DNA of 64,000 nucleotides, taken from positions 45,827,137-45,891,136 of the forward strand of contig CAMTDV010000017.1 in the NCBI GenBank assembly GCA_947069175.1. The letters are read 5' to 3'. The DNA comes from Scalesia atractyloides. Its lineage: Eukaryota > Streptophyta > Magnoliopsida > Asterales > Asteraceae. The notes beneath the pieces are model-generated. The model was not told where the DNA came from. It searched no databases and worked only from the letters and a program-made list of their open reading frames with translations. Positions 1 through 11,100 of the stretch are shown in pieces. The first letter of the stretch is position 1. Each line of letters opens with the position of its first letter. The position numbers and the translations under genes are program-made.

Positions 1-1773
1 AGAAGTCACTTCAGTACAAGCCTTTCCCGAAGAAGACTCAGGTTGAAATCCAAGAGAAACCAAATAGCAGCAACACTGAAAAGGCTATGGTTGCATCAAA
101 CGAAGATGACGGTTTCGACTGGAATTCCTACATCGGTAAGAAGACCGGAGTTGCATTAATGTCTGAAATTGTTGAAGATACTTCTGCAGAAGAAGCAGTG
201 ACTTTGGAGAATATTCTGCTGGAACAATATCTGCAACAACAACGTGAAGAAGAGGAGTATATCCACATGCAGAAGTAAGGAATTTTATCTCCTAATTCGT
301 GTGATAATTTTGCAGGTTATTTTGATGGAAGTTCTCAGGAAAAAGTTCCTGAGAATAAATCAATTGATGAAGTAGTCATTGATGTTACTCAAGAAGTGAA
401 CGCCTAAAACCTCAAGGACATTGCCGACAAAGCATTGATGGCAAATCTAACCAAGGTAGGTCCAGAGGTAAATGAAGTTGTCAAAGTACAAGTTGTAGAG
501 GTTGAGAAACCTTGTACAAAATGTACCGAACCATGTTCTGAGTGTGCCGAAAAATCAAAGATCATCGCTGAAGACAATGTGCATAATGAACTTTTGAAAT
601 ACGATTATCGCACAATGAAGGAAGCGTATGATAAAATGAAAAATGATTATGGAAGGCTTGATAGAAATAACATCGAACAACATGATACAATAAGGATGCT
701 AAAAGGAACAGTAATGGATAAGCAAAAAGCGATTAATATCTATATTGTCACCATTGCTGAAACTAAGCAACAACTCCAGGACATGACAATTGAAACAGAG
801 CGTGTTCAACAACTTTTGAGAAGTTACACTTGTAACGCATATGTCATCGATCACATCCTTCCGACTATTCCATCGGAAGAGAAACCTAAAAAGAAAATTG
901 GTAAAGAATACAACAATGTTCCTCCACCCCGATGGTTAGGTTACCTTGTTGAGCGCCCGATAATCAATGCCCAAGGCTCCCGCTTTTTCTTATGCGAGAA
1001 GTATTGTCGCAAATCCGCTGATGGGATGGATAAGGCACTCAATATTGAGTTGTTATCTGAAAAGAAAACTGAGTTGCCAGAGAATATTGATGTAATCTAT
1101 ACTAAAATAGACGATGACAATGTTGTGGTTAAAAATGTTGTTGAAAATGTTTTGAACGATTCTGATGAAGACAGCTTTAAAAGCGCCAACTCGAGCTCAA
1201 AGAATTCTGATTCACAGTCCGAAGATGACGATACATCATCGGAGAATGATCTATGTGATGATCCTAATGTTGTCATATACAAGATTAAGGAATCTGATAG
1301 ATTATACTTTGATGACAGTTTTCCGATTCAGAACGTGAAGCAAGAATTGTTAGACAAATTCTTTAAACTCGTGGAAGTCACATCAGATGATCTGGAGATC
1401 AATGAAAAGAAATTCTATTCCAAATCTAAAAGAAATAACTACTGAAGGAATAGTGGTGATCATCCGGAAAACCAGAGAGCTGGGTTGGGATTAGAGGAAT
1501 CAGATGAACCTAAAAAGAAAGTGTCACCATTTCATGAATACAAGAATAAAAACATGAATTTTGTATATGGGACGAACACGGTTCATGAGGAAAGTTTGAT
1601 CGGGAAACAATCAAACGATGAGTTCAAGAAACAGAAAGAACTTCAAGATAAAGCCAAAATTGCAAGTGGTGCCAAAACAAGTGGTGTAAAACCCACAAAA
1701 GGACATCCACATGATTCTCGGACTTGTTTCAAGTGAAACGAAATTGGTCATATTGCACGTTACTGTCCGAAAT
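1..1773 (+). pseudogene. gag: Gag of element A (C-terminal part, broken)
   Basis: This is the C-terminal part of a copia Gag, the RNA-binding particle protein. One frame runs through the whole stretch, with in-frame stops at 276-278, 405-407, 1443-1445, 1734-1736 and 1771-1773. The middle is a charged, Gln/Glu/Lys-rich stretch likely to form coiled coil, and a basic-acidic Ser-rich tail follows near 1140-1260. A Cys cluster, CX2CX3CX2C (CTKCTEPCSEC), lies near 515-550. The CCHC zinc knuckle sits at 1725-1770 and is broken: the second Cys codon is TGA, while the remaining Cys, His and Cys keep the CX2CX4HX4C spacing. Long gags of this kind are usual in SIRE-like elements. The start is outside the window. 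Confidence 0.75.
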
Positions 1774-2355
1774 AAAAGTCGGCTTATCTTCGAAGGAAAG
1801 AAAGTTCAAATGTTGTGAAACCGAAGCAACCAGTGTTTGTAAAACCAGTAAAGATTTTGAAAAGAAATGAATCAAAAGCTGAAGTCAACCTAAGTTTGAA
1901 AATTCAATTTTTGAAAAAGGTGAAACTTCAAAGGCTAACGAAAACAATTTTTACATCAAGAAGGCTAACATAAAATCTCAAGCCTGGATTGCAAAGAAAC
2001 GGTCAGTAACATCTGAGATCACTAAGTCTGAGCTTGTTAAGACTAGTGATAGCATGAAAGAATCAAAATATGAAATCATAATTGAAACCACATCTGAAAA
2101 TGTCAAAACTACAAGTGGTAACAATTTAAAAGATAAAAAGACAGTAAAGTTTTCAAACATAAACATCATAGAAAACCCAGATGATGAATATGAATTTGAT
2201 TATGCAGATGAATGTGGATTCGATTATGCTGATGAGTGTGAGTTTGATTTTGACGATGGTTATCCAATTCAAACCAAGACCAAAAAGGCTTGGGTCTTGC
2301 TATTTAAATAGATTGTTGAAATGTGCAGGGGCTCTAGAGATCCGTACTTTCTAAG
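1774..2355 (+). pseudogene. Gag-protease linker of element A with an acidic repeat
   Basis: This low-complexity, lysine- and serine-rich stretch joins the zinc knuckle to the protease. The reading frame changes twice across it. At about 2185-2260 a 24-base unit is repeated about three times and encodes an acidic aromatic peptide (FDYADEC-like). No catalytic domain is visible. Such linkers vary greatly between copia elements, so only its position supports the call. Confidence 0.5.
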
Positions 2356-4185
2356 TGGATTTTGGATAGTGGAGCATCCATGCATATGACGGGAATGAAA
2401 GCGTTGTTATTCGACATAAAAGCTATCAATGGTGAATATGTTGGATTTGCGGGTAACCAGGGTGGAAGGATAGTCACCGAGGGAAAACTCTCCAATGGCG
2501 TCGTTTCATTCGATCGCGTGAATTATATTGCAGAATTGGAAAATAATCTTCTGAGTATATCGCAGATTCGTTACAAGAAGTTCACGGTGCATTTCAACGA
2601 CAAAGAGTGTATTATCTTGAACCCGGGATTCAAAATACCAGATGGGTGGATTCTGATGCGAGCACCTCGAGAGAATGATCTATATGTTCTTGGTATGGGC
2701 GTCGCTACCACTTCATCAAAATCAGCGCAATGTTTTGTGACAAAGGCTACTGAAAAGGATTCTATTCTTTGGCATCGTAAGATGGGGTATATTCATTTGC
2801 GAAAAATGATTTACTTGGTTCATAATGATCTTGTAGAAGGTGTAAATCTTCGGAGCTTTCATATGTCTGATCACTGCTTAGAATGTAAAAAGGGAAAGCA
2901 GATCAAGAAATCTCATCCGAAGAAAATTCTAAACTCAATCAAGTTGCCATTAGAACGTCTCCACATGGATTTATTTGGTCTTGTAAATGTTCGAAGCATC
3001 TCAGGAGACTTATATTGCTTGGTCGTGACAGATGACTATTCGAGATATTCTTGGGTATTCTTTCAGGAATCAAAAGACGAAAAGTTCGAGAACTTGGTTA
3101 TTCTATTCAAGAAACTCGAGAACCTTTATCATCTAACCGTCAGACGCATTAGAAGTGACAACAGCACAAAGTTTAAGAATAACAAAATGAAGGTATTCTG
3201 CTACGCAAAAGGGATTCTGCACGAGTTTAGTGCTCCATATACTCCACAACAAAATGGAGTAGCTGAACGGAAAAATAGAACTTTGATTGAAACTGCGAGA
3301 ACCATGCTTGTAGATTCTAAACTTCCAATCAACTTCTGGAGTGAAGCGGTTGCTGCGGCTTGCTACACGCTAAACAAAGTTCTCACTGTCAAACCAACAA
3401 AGAAAACATTTTTTGAGATGATAAACCGACAGAAGCCAAATTTGAAATTCTTATTTGGTGCGCCATGCACTGTAATCGATCAAGATGGCAAATTTGGAGC
3501 TAAATCTCTTGAGGGTTTCTTTGTCGGATATGCGAGTCCGTTAAGAAGAGTATATGTTCCTTCGTTGAGAAAGGTTATTGAAGCACAACACGTGGATTGT
3601 TTCAACTATACGGATCCTATTCAAAGGAGAGGTGACGCATGTCTGTTTTACTATCAAGACCTTTGGAAGTCATTTGACTTGCTGGAAGAATTGTCTGACG
3701 AAGAACTTGCAGCGTTATACTATCTTCACCAGTCAGCGAATCAAGAACAAATCATTAGACCAATTGTGGTTAATTAACCCACATTGGATTCTTCATCTTT
3801 CGGAGCAGGTACAAGCAATAGCAGTAGTGTTCAAGTTGAAAATACTTCTGAAACAGAAGTAACACCTGCTACACCCCTAGTGAATGCTTCTAATGAACCA
3901 GAAAACACAACAGTGCACAATACACCTCAGAATCAGAATTCTGATTCAGATGAAGCACCGACATTTGATGCTGATGATGAAACTTCATCGGATGAAGAAG
4001 TAGAGCAGATTTCTAACCTACTGAATCAATCTGCTAGTCAGAGAAATCAGAACGAAGCTTCAACAAGTACTCCTAATGGTGATGTGAACAGTGATATGAT
4101 TGTTTCAAAGCAGCAAAGCTCAGTTGATGTTACAACAGAAGAAATGCCGCGATCATATTCGTACCATCCTTCATCGTTATTATAG
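2356..4185 (+). pseudogene. pol: Pol of element A, part 1: protease, GAG-pre-integrase, integrase
   Basis: The aspartic protease starts with W-I-L-D-S-G-A-S at 2356, with the catalytic Asp at 2365-2367. A GAG-pre-integrase zinc region follows (LWHRKMG near 2770 and CLECKKGKQ near 2880). The integrase core has Asp at 2968-2970 (HMDLFG), Asp at 3157-3159 (RSDN) and Glu at 3265-3267 (AERKNRT); the last two are exactly 36 codons apart, the DD35E spacing. The GFFVGY motif of copia integrase C-termini is near 3515. A stop (TAA) occurs at 3775-3777, then the same frame continues through a Ser/Thr/Glu-rich linker to 4185. Catalytic residues are therefore intact although the frame is interrupted. Confidence 0.88.
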
Positions 4186-4202
4186 GAGAACTACAAACTG
4201 GT

Positions 4203-5873
4203 GTGCGTACACGAAACCAAATCAATATAGCACTTAGTTGTTTCTCCACCCGAGTTGCACCAACTCAGAATTACTGCTACTACTCATGTTTCATTTCTCA
4301 CATAGAGCTAAAGACAGTTAATGAGGCTCTGGCAGACGAGAATTGGGTGATAGCAATGCAAGAAGAACTTTTACAGTTTGAGAAGTTGGGTGTTTGGAAG
4401 CTTGTAGACTTGCCACCGAAGCAGAATGCTATTGATACAAAGTGGGTCTTCAAGTGTAAAAGAGACGATCGGGGGGTTATAGTCAGAAACAAAGCTCGGT
4501 TGGTTGTCAAGGGATTCCACCAGCAGGAAGGTATAGATTATACGGAGGTATACGCACCGGTTGCGAGATTAGAATCTATCTGCATTTTCCTACCGTTCGC
4601 AGCTTGGAAAGGATTTAAGGTGTACCAGTTGGATGTAGAACCTGCATTTCTCTACAGTAAACTTCGTGAACAAGTGTATGTCGGCCAACCACCGGGGTTT
4701 GTCGATCCACTGAACAAGAACAAAGCGTATCTCCTGGACAAAGCCTTGTACAGTTTACACCAAGCTCCGAGAGCTTGGTACGAGACGTTATCGCAACATC
4801 TTGTCAGAAATGGCTTTACACGAGGCATAGTGGACAACACTTTGTTTACCAGAGAAGTTGGATCGCATCTAATAATAGTACAAATCTATGTGGATGATAT
4901 CATTTTCGGTTCTACGGATGACAGTCTGTGCAAAGAGTTTGAAAAAATCATGAAGAAGAAATTTGAAATATCCTCGATGGGCGAAATGAAGTTCTTCTTT
5001 GGTCTTCAAGTGGATCAGCTTCCATACGGGATATTCATTCATCAGACTAATCACGACATTCTTAAAAAGTTTGAAATGGATTCTTCGAAGCCGCTTTCGA
5101 CGCTGATGGCACTGAACCATGGGATACGCATAGACGAGACGGGAACGAAAGTTGATGAAACACTGTATCGATCGATGATAGGTTCATTGACGTATCTAAT
5201 GGCATCACGTCCGGACATCATGTATCCTACATGCTTATGTGCGAGATATCAGTCAAGTCCTCGAATGTCACACTTGCAGATAGTCAAGCGAATCTTCCGT
5301 TACTTGAAAGGTTGCCCAAGCACCGGCCTGTGGTACCCTAAGAACGACAATTTTGATCTCACTGGATACGCTGACTCGGACTTCAGAGTGGACAAACTGA
5401 ACTCGAAATCTACAACTGCAGGATGCCAGTTCTTTGGCATACGTTTGGTAACGTGGCAGTGTAAGAAACAGACCACGGTCTCTCTCTCAACCTGTGAAGC
5501 GGAATACATTTCTACTTCCAACTGTTGCTCTCAAATCCTTTGGATTCAGCAATAGATGAGGGATTATGGTCTGGAGTTTCTTGACAAGCCTTTATTTGTA
5601 GATAACAAAGCAGCCATCGATATAACTAAAAATCCGGTTCATCACTCACGTACAAAACACATTGAAATTCGATACCATTTCATTCGTGACTATTACGAAA
5701 AGAAATTGATTATAATAGAAAAAATCCACACCAACGAACAAAGGGCTGATTTTTATACCAAAGCATTTCCATTAACAAGATTTAAATATCTAATGCGACT
5801 TAACGGTATTAAAAATTTGCTTACAAGTGTGGAAGTTGAGGTTGAATACAGATCGGATGACGAATTCACGTGA
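4203..5873 (+). pseudogene. pol: Pol of element A, part 2: reverse transcriptase and RNase H
   Basis: The frame differs from the upstream part, so a frameshift lies between about 4185 and 4203. The copia RT block (RVT_2) begins near 4340 with the AMQEELLQFEK motif; the first metal-binding Asp is in YQLDVEPAF near 4630 and the YVDD box is intact at 4887-4898. The RNase H region has the GYADSD motif near 5365, CEAEY near 5500 and VDNKAA near 5600. A TAG at 5553-5555 splits RNase H, probably from CAG (Gln). The C-terminus near 5750-5870 is the usual tRNA-like-fold tail of copia RNase H (ADFYTKAF). The protein would copy the element RNA in cytoplasmic particles. Confidence 0.88.
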
Positions 5874-5957
5874 TCCGCATGGGATACAATATGGTTTGTA
5901 AATATCTTTCTAGTTTAGTATTTCTTAAAAATCTAAAATCCAAAAATATGTTTTTGA

Positions 5958-5970
5958 TTTTAGGGGGAGA
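5958..5970 (+). promoter_or_regulatory. Internal polypurine-like tract downstream of pol
   Basis: The sequence TTTTAGGGGGAGA resembles the polypurine tracts at 12111, 30609 and 35331, but it is not followed by an LTR (no TGTTGG). It lies about 85 bases after the RNase H stop, so it may be an internal second plus-strand primer or the relic of an ancestral 3' end before ORF2 was added. Confidence 0.4.
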
Positions 5971-7303
5971 AATATTTGGAAAATACAAAAACATATGAAA
6001 AATTTCAAAAATGTACAAAAACATTGAAAAAGACAAAAAGAATTCGATGTCACAAAAATGAAATGATAGTACATTAGTGGACTATCATAGTACGCTAAAG
6101 AAATGTAAAGTTTAAAATTAATAAATGAGTTTTACTATGGATGTGTCGATAGGCTTAACACGTTCAGTAAACTGTTTCGAGATATAAACTAAATTTAGCA
6201 ACTACTTATTCTTGTGGATTAACACATCTGGATATATGGACTTAGTACTCCAAAATTTCGTCTGAGAGATTGCCTGATTCTGAGATACGAGGTCTTTATA
6301 GATTGTTGATATCTGGGGTATTATACAAGTTCTTCTGTTTTTGCGGAAGCAATGGCCTAGAACTTCTATAATATTTTCGAAAAAAAAACCCCAAACTGCA
6401 TGCAATATTGAAAAGAATCGAAAGATCTAATCATTTGCAGTGCTAAAAAGATTCCTTAAGTGGAACACACCTTAAAGACGAGCCTTCATCTCTTTGTATG
6501 TACAGTAGTACTAACCTGAGCTCTCAAGGTCTCGCATTACCTGATACAGATATCAATTACACTATATTCACCTGTAAGATGAAATCTAGGGAATCTTGAT
6601 ACGGGAGTATATTCAAGAAGTGGGAACCACAGATAAGTCAAGTTTCATAATCCATTCCTTAACATATCTTGAAATAGTTGAGAAACGTGGTAAAGTTTAA
6701 GTGGACAAACATATCGACAATCTAGGTAAACGAGTTTAAAGCTTAAAGACATCTAAAGGTCAACGGTACTGGTGATATGTCTCAATTAACTGATATGATC
6801 CTTTAGACACGAATTCACAAAAAATATGTATGTAAATATGTTTGTACATAGTTTACTTTGTCCTGTACATAGTTTATCAGCTTTACAGATTAAAAACCAA
6901 AAAGATTTTCAGTGTGTTTTAGCATGAACTTACAAAAAATTCAAAAAGATTTTATTTCTACATTGTTTTCAGCAAACCAATGTTGGAGAACGGGTCTTCG
7001 AAGTCTGGTAAGATGCTAGAACTAGTGGGAATCTCATTGACAACGGGCTTGGAGCTAATCTGTAAAATCTGAAAAGTTAAAATGATAAAAAGTTCATTAA
7101 TTTGAAACTTTGATTTTGAAAATATCAACAGTTTGTTCGTAACGGGTCAAACCTGGGTCATTAACTTGGACTCGGCAGACAGATCGGTTAACCAAGGTCA
7201 TTAGCTTGGACTTGGTCAATTGCGTGGATTTTCATAACTGGTAAAAGTTGGAAAGTTCAGGGGTTAAAATGTAAAAATTGAAAAAATTCTGAATTTGTGT
7301 TTG

Positions 7304-8115
7304 GCAAGTTCGGCTGAACTTGCTAAACTGAACAAGTTTAACATCTAAGCAAGTTCGACCGAACTTGCTAGTTAATGGCTGGTAGTTTAAAATAGAAGTT
7401 CGCCCGGACTTACGATGGGCGTGATAGTTTTGGGCTCAACAAGTTCGCCCGAACTTGCCAGGGTATAAGTACCTCAGCAAGTTCAGCCGAACTCATTTGT
7501 CTGATATTCAAACTCAGTGAGCGAACTTACTTCCTTTGAGCGATTTTGAGTTTTGGCAAAATCACATCGTTACTCTGCCCAAATTCTGATTGTTTTTGGT
7601 GATTTACACACCAACTACAATGTCTGAGGTGTGTATTTGATCATTGGACCTTTGATTGAATTGGATTTAAGATTTCAGATCTATGATGATAAAATTGATT
7701 AGATCTAGGGGTTAATGACAAAATTGAACTATGAATCTGGTTCTAAAACATAAATCAATGTGTAACTGATTTTAATCTGAATGAGAAGGTTGATGGAATG
7801 GTTAACAGGTTTTGAAGTTGGAGAAGACAACAAGTTCTGCCGAACTTGTTGTCAAGTTCGACCGAACTCACATAAAGAACTTGTTAATAAATCTGATTAA
7901 AGCTAAATAAAACATAAGTTTGACCGAACTTCATAAATTCTTTCTGAAAGATTAAATGGAAGTTCACCCGAACTTGAATTGTTGAAATCTGAACTGTTTA
8001 AGGTATAAGTTCGCCCGAACTTACACCTGATTATCGAACATGTTGTTTTTACATGTTCGGGCGAACTTGACTTAATATAATTGTTATAACACATAATCAA
8101 GTTCGCCCGAAATTG
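7304..8115. repeat. Cluster of AAGTTCGNNCGAACTT palindromes in element A spacer
   Basis: About a dozen perfect or one- to two-mismatch copies of an inverted repeat built on CAAGTTCG..CGAACTTG. Examples are at 7304-7323, 7349-7368, 7440-7458, 7477-7494, 7827-7851, 7853-7870, 7916-7931, 7959-7977, 8004-8023, 8051-8070 and 8098-8115. Central dinucleotides vary (CC, GG, AC, GC, GT). Spacing is irregular, so this is not a simple tandem array. The same family recurs in two LTRs further right. Confidence 0.9.
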
Positions 8116-8184
8116 ATAAATTTGTTAGAAAATTTTTGTAACTTTTTCTCGATAAGCGTGCTAATTGTTTTGCGTCGTTTTTAA

Positions 8185-11100
8185 GGGTCAAGTTCTAGCG
8201 CGTGCAATCTCATAGAATTTTCTAAGACGCACAACACATGTATTACTCTCGACAAATCGATATGTCCATCTCTGAAGGAGTACGAGAGTATATTGAAATT
8301 TTTGGAAGAAAGTCCTATTTATAGAGCTATAACGGAGCGCACAGTATCGTATAGATCACACACTTTCCATTTTTGGACGAACGCGAGTTTAAGTGATGAT
8401 CAGAAGTCGATTATTTCAACCGTGCAAGTCGGAAATGAAGTCAAACCAATTACTATTACAGAAGATGATATACGCAGAGTGTTACAATTCAACGATGACA
8501 AAGACGATCCAATTTATCTCGACGAAAAGATGGTTCGTGGTTGTTTCTTTCGAATGGGGTACAAAGGAAGCGTGAACAAGCCAACGTTGAAGAAAGGGGA
8601 AGTACCTAACCCCTACAAGCTTCTCATACACGCTATTATTCACACATTTAGTCATCGCAAGGCAGGATTAGACGACGTGCAAGATTATTTGGCCTGTATG
8701 GCAACGACATTGATTCTGAAAAAGCCGTTCAACTTTTCAAAGCTTGTATTTACGCACATGTCAAAGAATATGGAGGATTCAAGGTTATGTTTATATCCGA
8801 GATTTGTGTAGATGTTGATTGATGAGAAGTTCAAGAATATAGCACGAGCTCCGCATGATGTGCTTTATCTAGTTCATCTTGATGAGACAACAGTGAAAAA
8901 GCTAATCAAGTTTCAGAAGCAAGCATCAGCTCCTGTTGCAAAGCCAGTTTTCGGGCCAATCAAAGATTCGAATTATGTTGCTCCACCAGAAAACAAATGG
9001 AGGAAAGACGGTAGCGATGATGAGAAAGAACTTAACGCTGAGAAGGAATGGTTCAAAGACTTCAAGCCGAAAGCTAGAAGTGAGTGGTTCTTAAAGGCAT
9101 AAGTTGATAAGCCTAAGAAGAAACGAGCAGCTAAAAAGGTTGAAACGATGCTCATTGTCGAAGATGAACCAGAAAACATTCAAACTGAAGCAGGTTCGAG
9201 CGCTGCGGTAGTTGTTGAGAGTCAGGAAACTGTTAAGACGACTCAGGAAGATGTTATTTCAGCAATTTCTGAACAAGATGATGATTCTGACGAAGAACAG
9301 GTGAAAGGACCTGAAAAGACAGCAACAAAAAAGAAAAAGAAATGGATGCTGATTTCGATCCAAATCAAGAAAAAGAGTCTGATGAGGAAAGACCAAAGAA
9401 GAAAACTAAATGTGTAAAGTCTGCAAATATTTCTACGACAAAGACTACAGGGTCTCCTCAGACAAAAGGCAAGAGGAAATCAAAGAAAGATCAAAAAGCA
9501 GTCAGCAAAAGATACAAGGAAAGTTGAAAAGCACAAAAGTTACACAAGAACCTTCTGGCGCACAGGAGAAATGAGTTACACAAGAACCTTCTATTGTTGA
9601 TACTAGAGAAGTTGAACGTCCAGAAGTCACACAAGAACCTTCTGTGATTATTTCATCGGAAGCTGAAAGGCCAGGAACTACACAAGAACCTTCTGTGTCT
9701 GGTTTTGTGGAAGTACCTATTATTCAATCACCAGTTGCTCCAACGACTTCAAATCTTGAAAGTTCTACGCCAAAGAAGTCAACACCAAAGGCTGCTACTC
9801 CAAAGTCAACACCAAAATCTTCAGGGCCTAATATATTTGGTGATATGCATAGTGATCCGATTAGCCTGCAAGACCTAAACGATATCTTTCCCGAGACTAA
9901 TGTTGAACTTCTGGAAAAGCGTGTGAAGGTATTAGATGACAAAGTGGCACAAAATGAAGTTGAAAAAGCAGAGCTTATTCAAAAGATGAATCAAAGCAAT
10001 GTTGAGAAAGAAATGCTAGACGATAAAGTGAAAGTGTTGGAGAATGAGCGAGAATACTTTAAAGCGTTGATAGAGAGTTTGCAAGATGCTAACGAAAAGA
10101 TGCAAACTGAGATAGCTGATCTGAAGTCTATCCAAGCCCTAAACGATAGAAGATTCACCAGATTGCAGAAAGTTTTATCTAACTCTCTGGGGATTGATTT
10201 CATCGCTGAATATGATCGTCTGGATAAGCAAGAAGCTAAAGAACGATCAGAAAAAGAATTAGTTGCGAGTGTTAAAGGAAAAAGAATTGAAGGTGAAGAT
10301 CCTACTTCTTCTGAAGCTGCAGAGAAGTCTGATGATGTGACTAAAGCTTCTGAATCTGATATTCCAAAGGTTGACGAATCTGTCAAGCCTTCTGATCCAA
10401 TAGTTGCTTCTGAAAAGGACGATGAAGAAGCTGAAAAGGAGGATAAAGATGATGAAGAAATTGATGATTCGGAATATGAGGATTGGAATGTAGCTGTGAT
10501 GACGATGATGATGATCAGGCTGGTGTTGGTATAAAGATTACTGAAGCAAAAATGTCAGAAGAATTTGATTTCTCTGATCTTATGAATGATGAATCGAACA
10601 AGATGGATGATAAGATTGAGGGGGAGTCAGGGCAGAAAGGGCCATCTGATGATATTGATTTGTTGAATGTTGATAGATTTGCTAAACCAGTTGCTGCAGT
10701 TCCCATGAAGCCTTTATTTTTAATGCTTGAACATAATGTGGAGGAAGGCGAGTTTATACATAACTATACTAAGGAAGATCTTGAAAAGTTAGTTGAAGTT
10801 GATGCTGCAGATCTACAGTTTGATTTCGAAGAAAATGTGTTGAATGTTAACACTTTCGAGCCGAATGATTATCAGTATGTTAGAAGATTTGAGGTTGACG
10901 AGTATAATAGAGTGATTGTGGAAGATTAGTCTTCTGATGATGAAACGGATCATACTGCGAAGTACGTCGGTCTTAATTCTGAAAGTTTTCCTACTTTCGA
11001 GGAGATGTACAAGCATCTAGATGAAGACATGCAGAAAGAAAAGATTGAAGAATCTTTGTGTGAAGGAAAAGTACCAAAGCCAATGACTAAAGAAGAAATT

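Larger units (their letters stand above)
5874..8184 (+). other. Spacer between pol and ORF2 of element A, non-coding
   Basis: About 2.3 kb with no supportable reading frame. It is AT-rich at the left, has a PPT-like G tract at 5962-5966, and becomes packed with AAGTTCG palindromes from 7304 to 8115. Its place between RNase H and ORF2 suggests a leader or splice region for ORF2 expression, but I see no proof. Confidence 0.6.

Noticed and set aside
7304..8115. Palindrome cluster considered as a CRISPR-like array
   Set aside because: Spacing is irregular, copies are degenerate, no spacers of even length and no cas genes exist, and the sequence is plant nuclear DNA.
9991..10386. Minus-strand frame of 131 codons opposite ORF2-A
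   Set aside because: It is the antisense shadow of the coiled-coil region.
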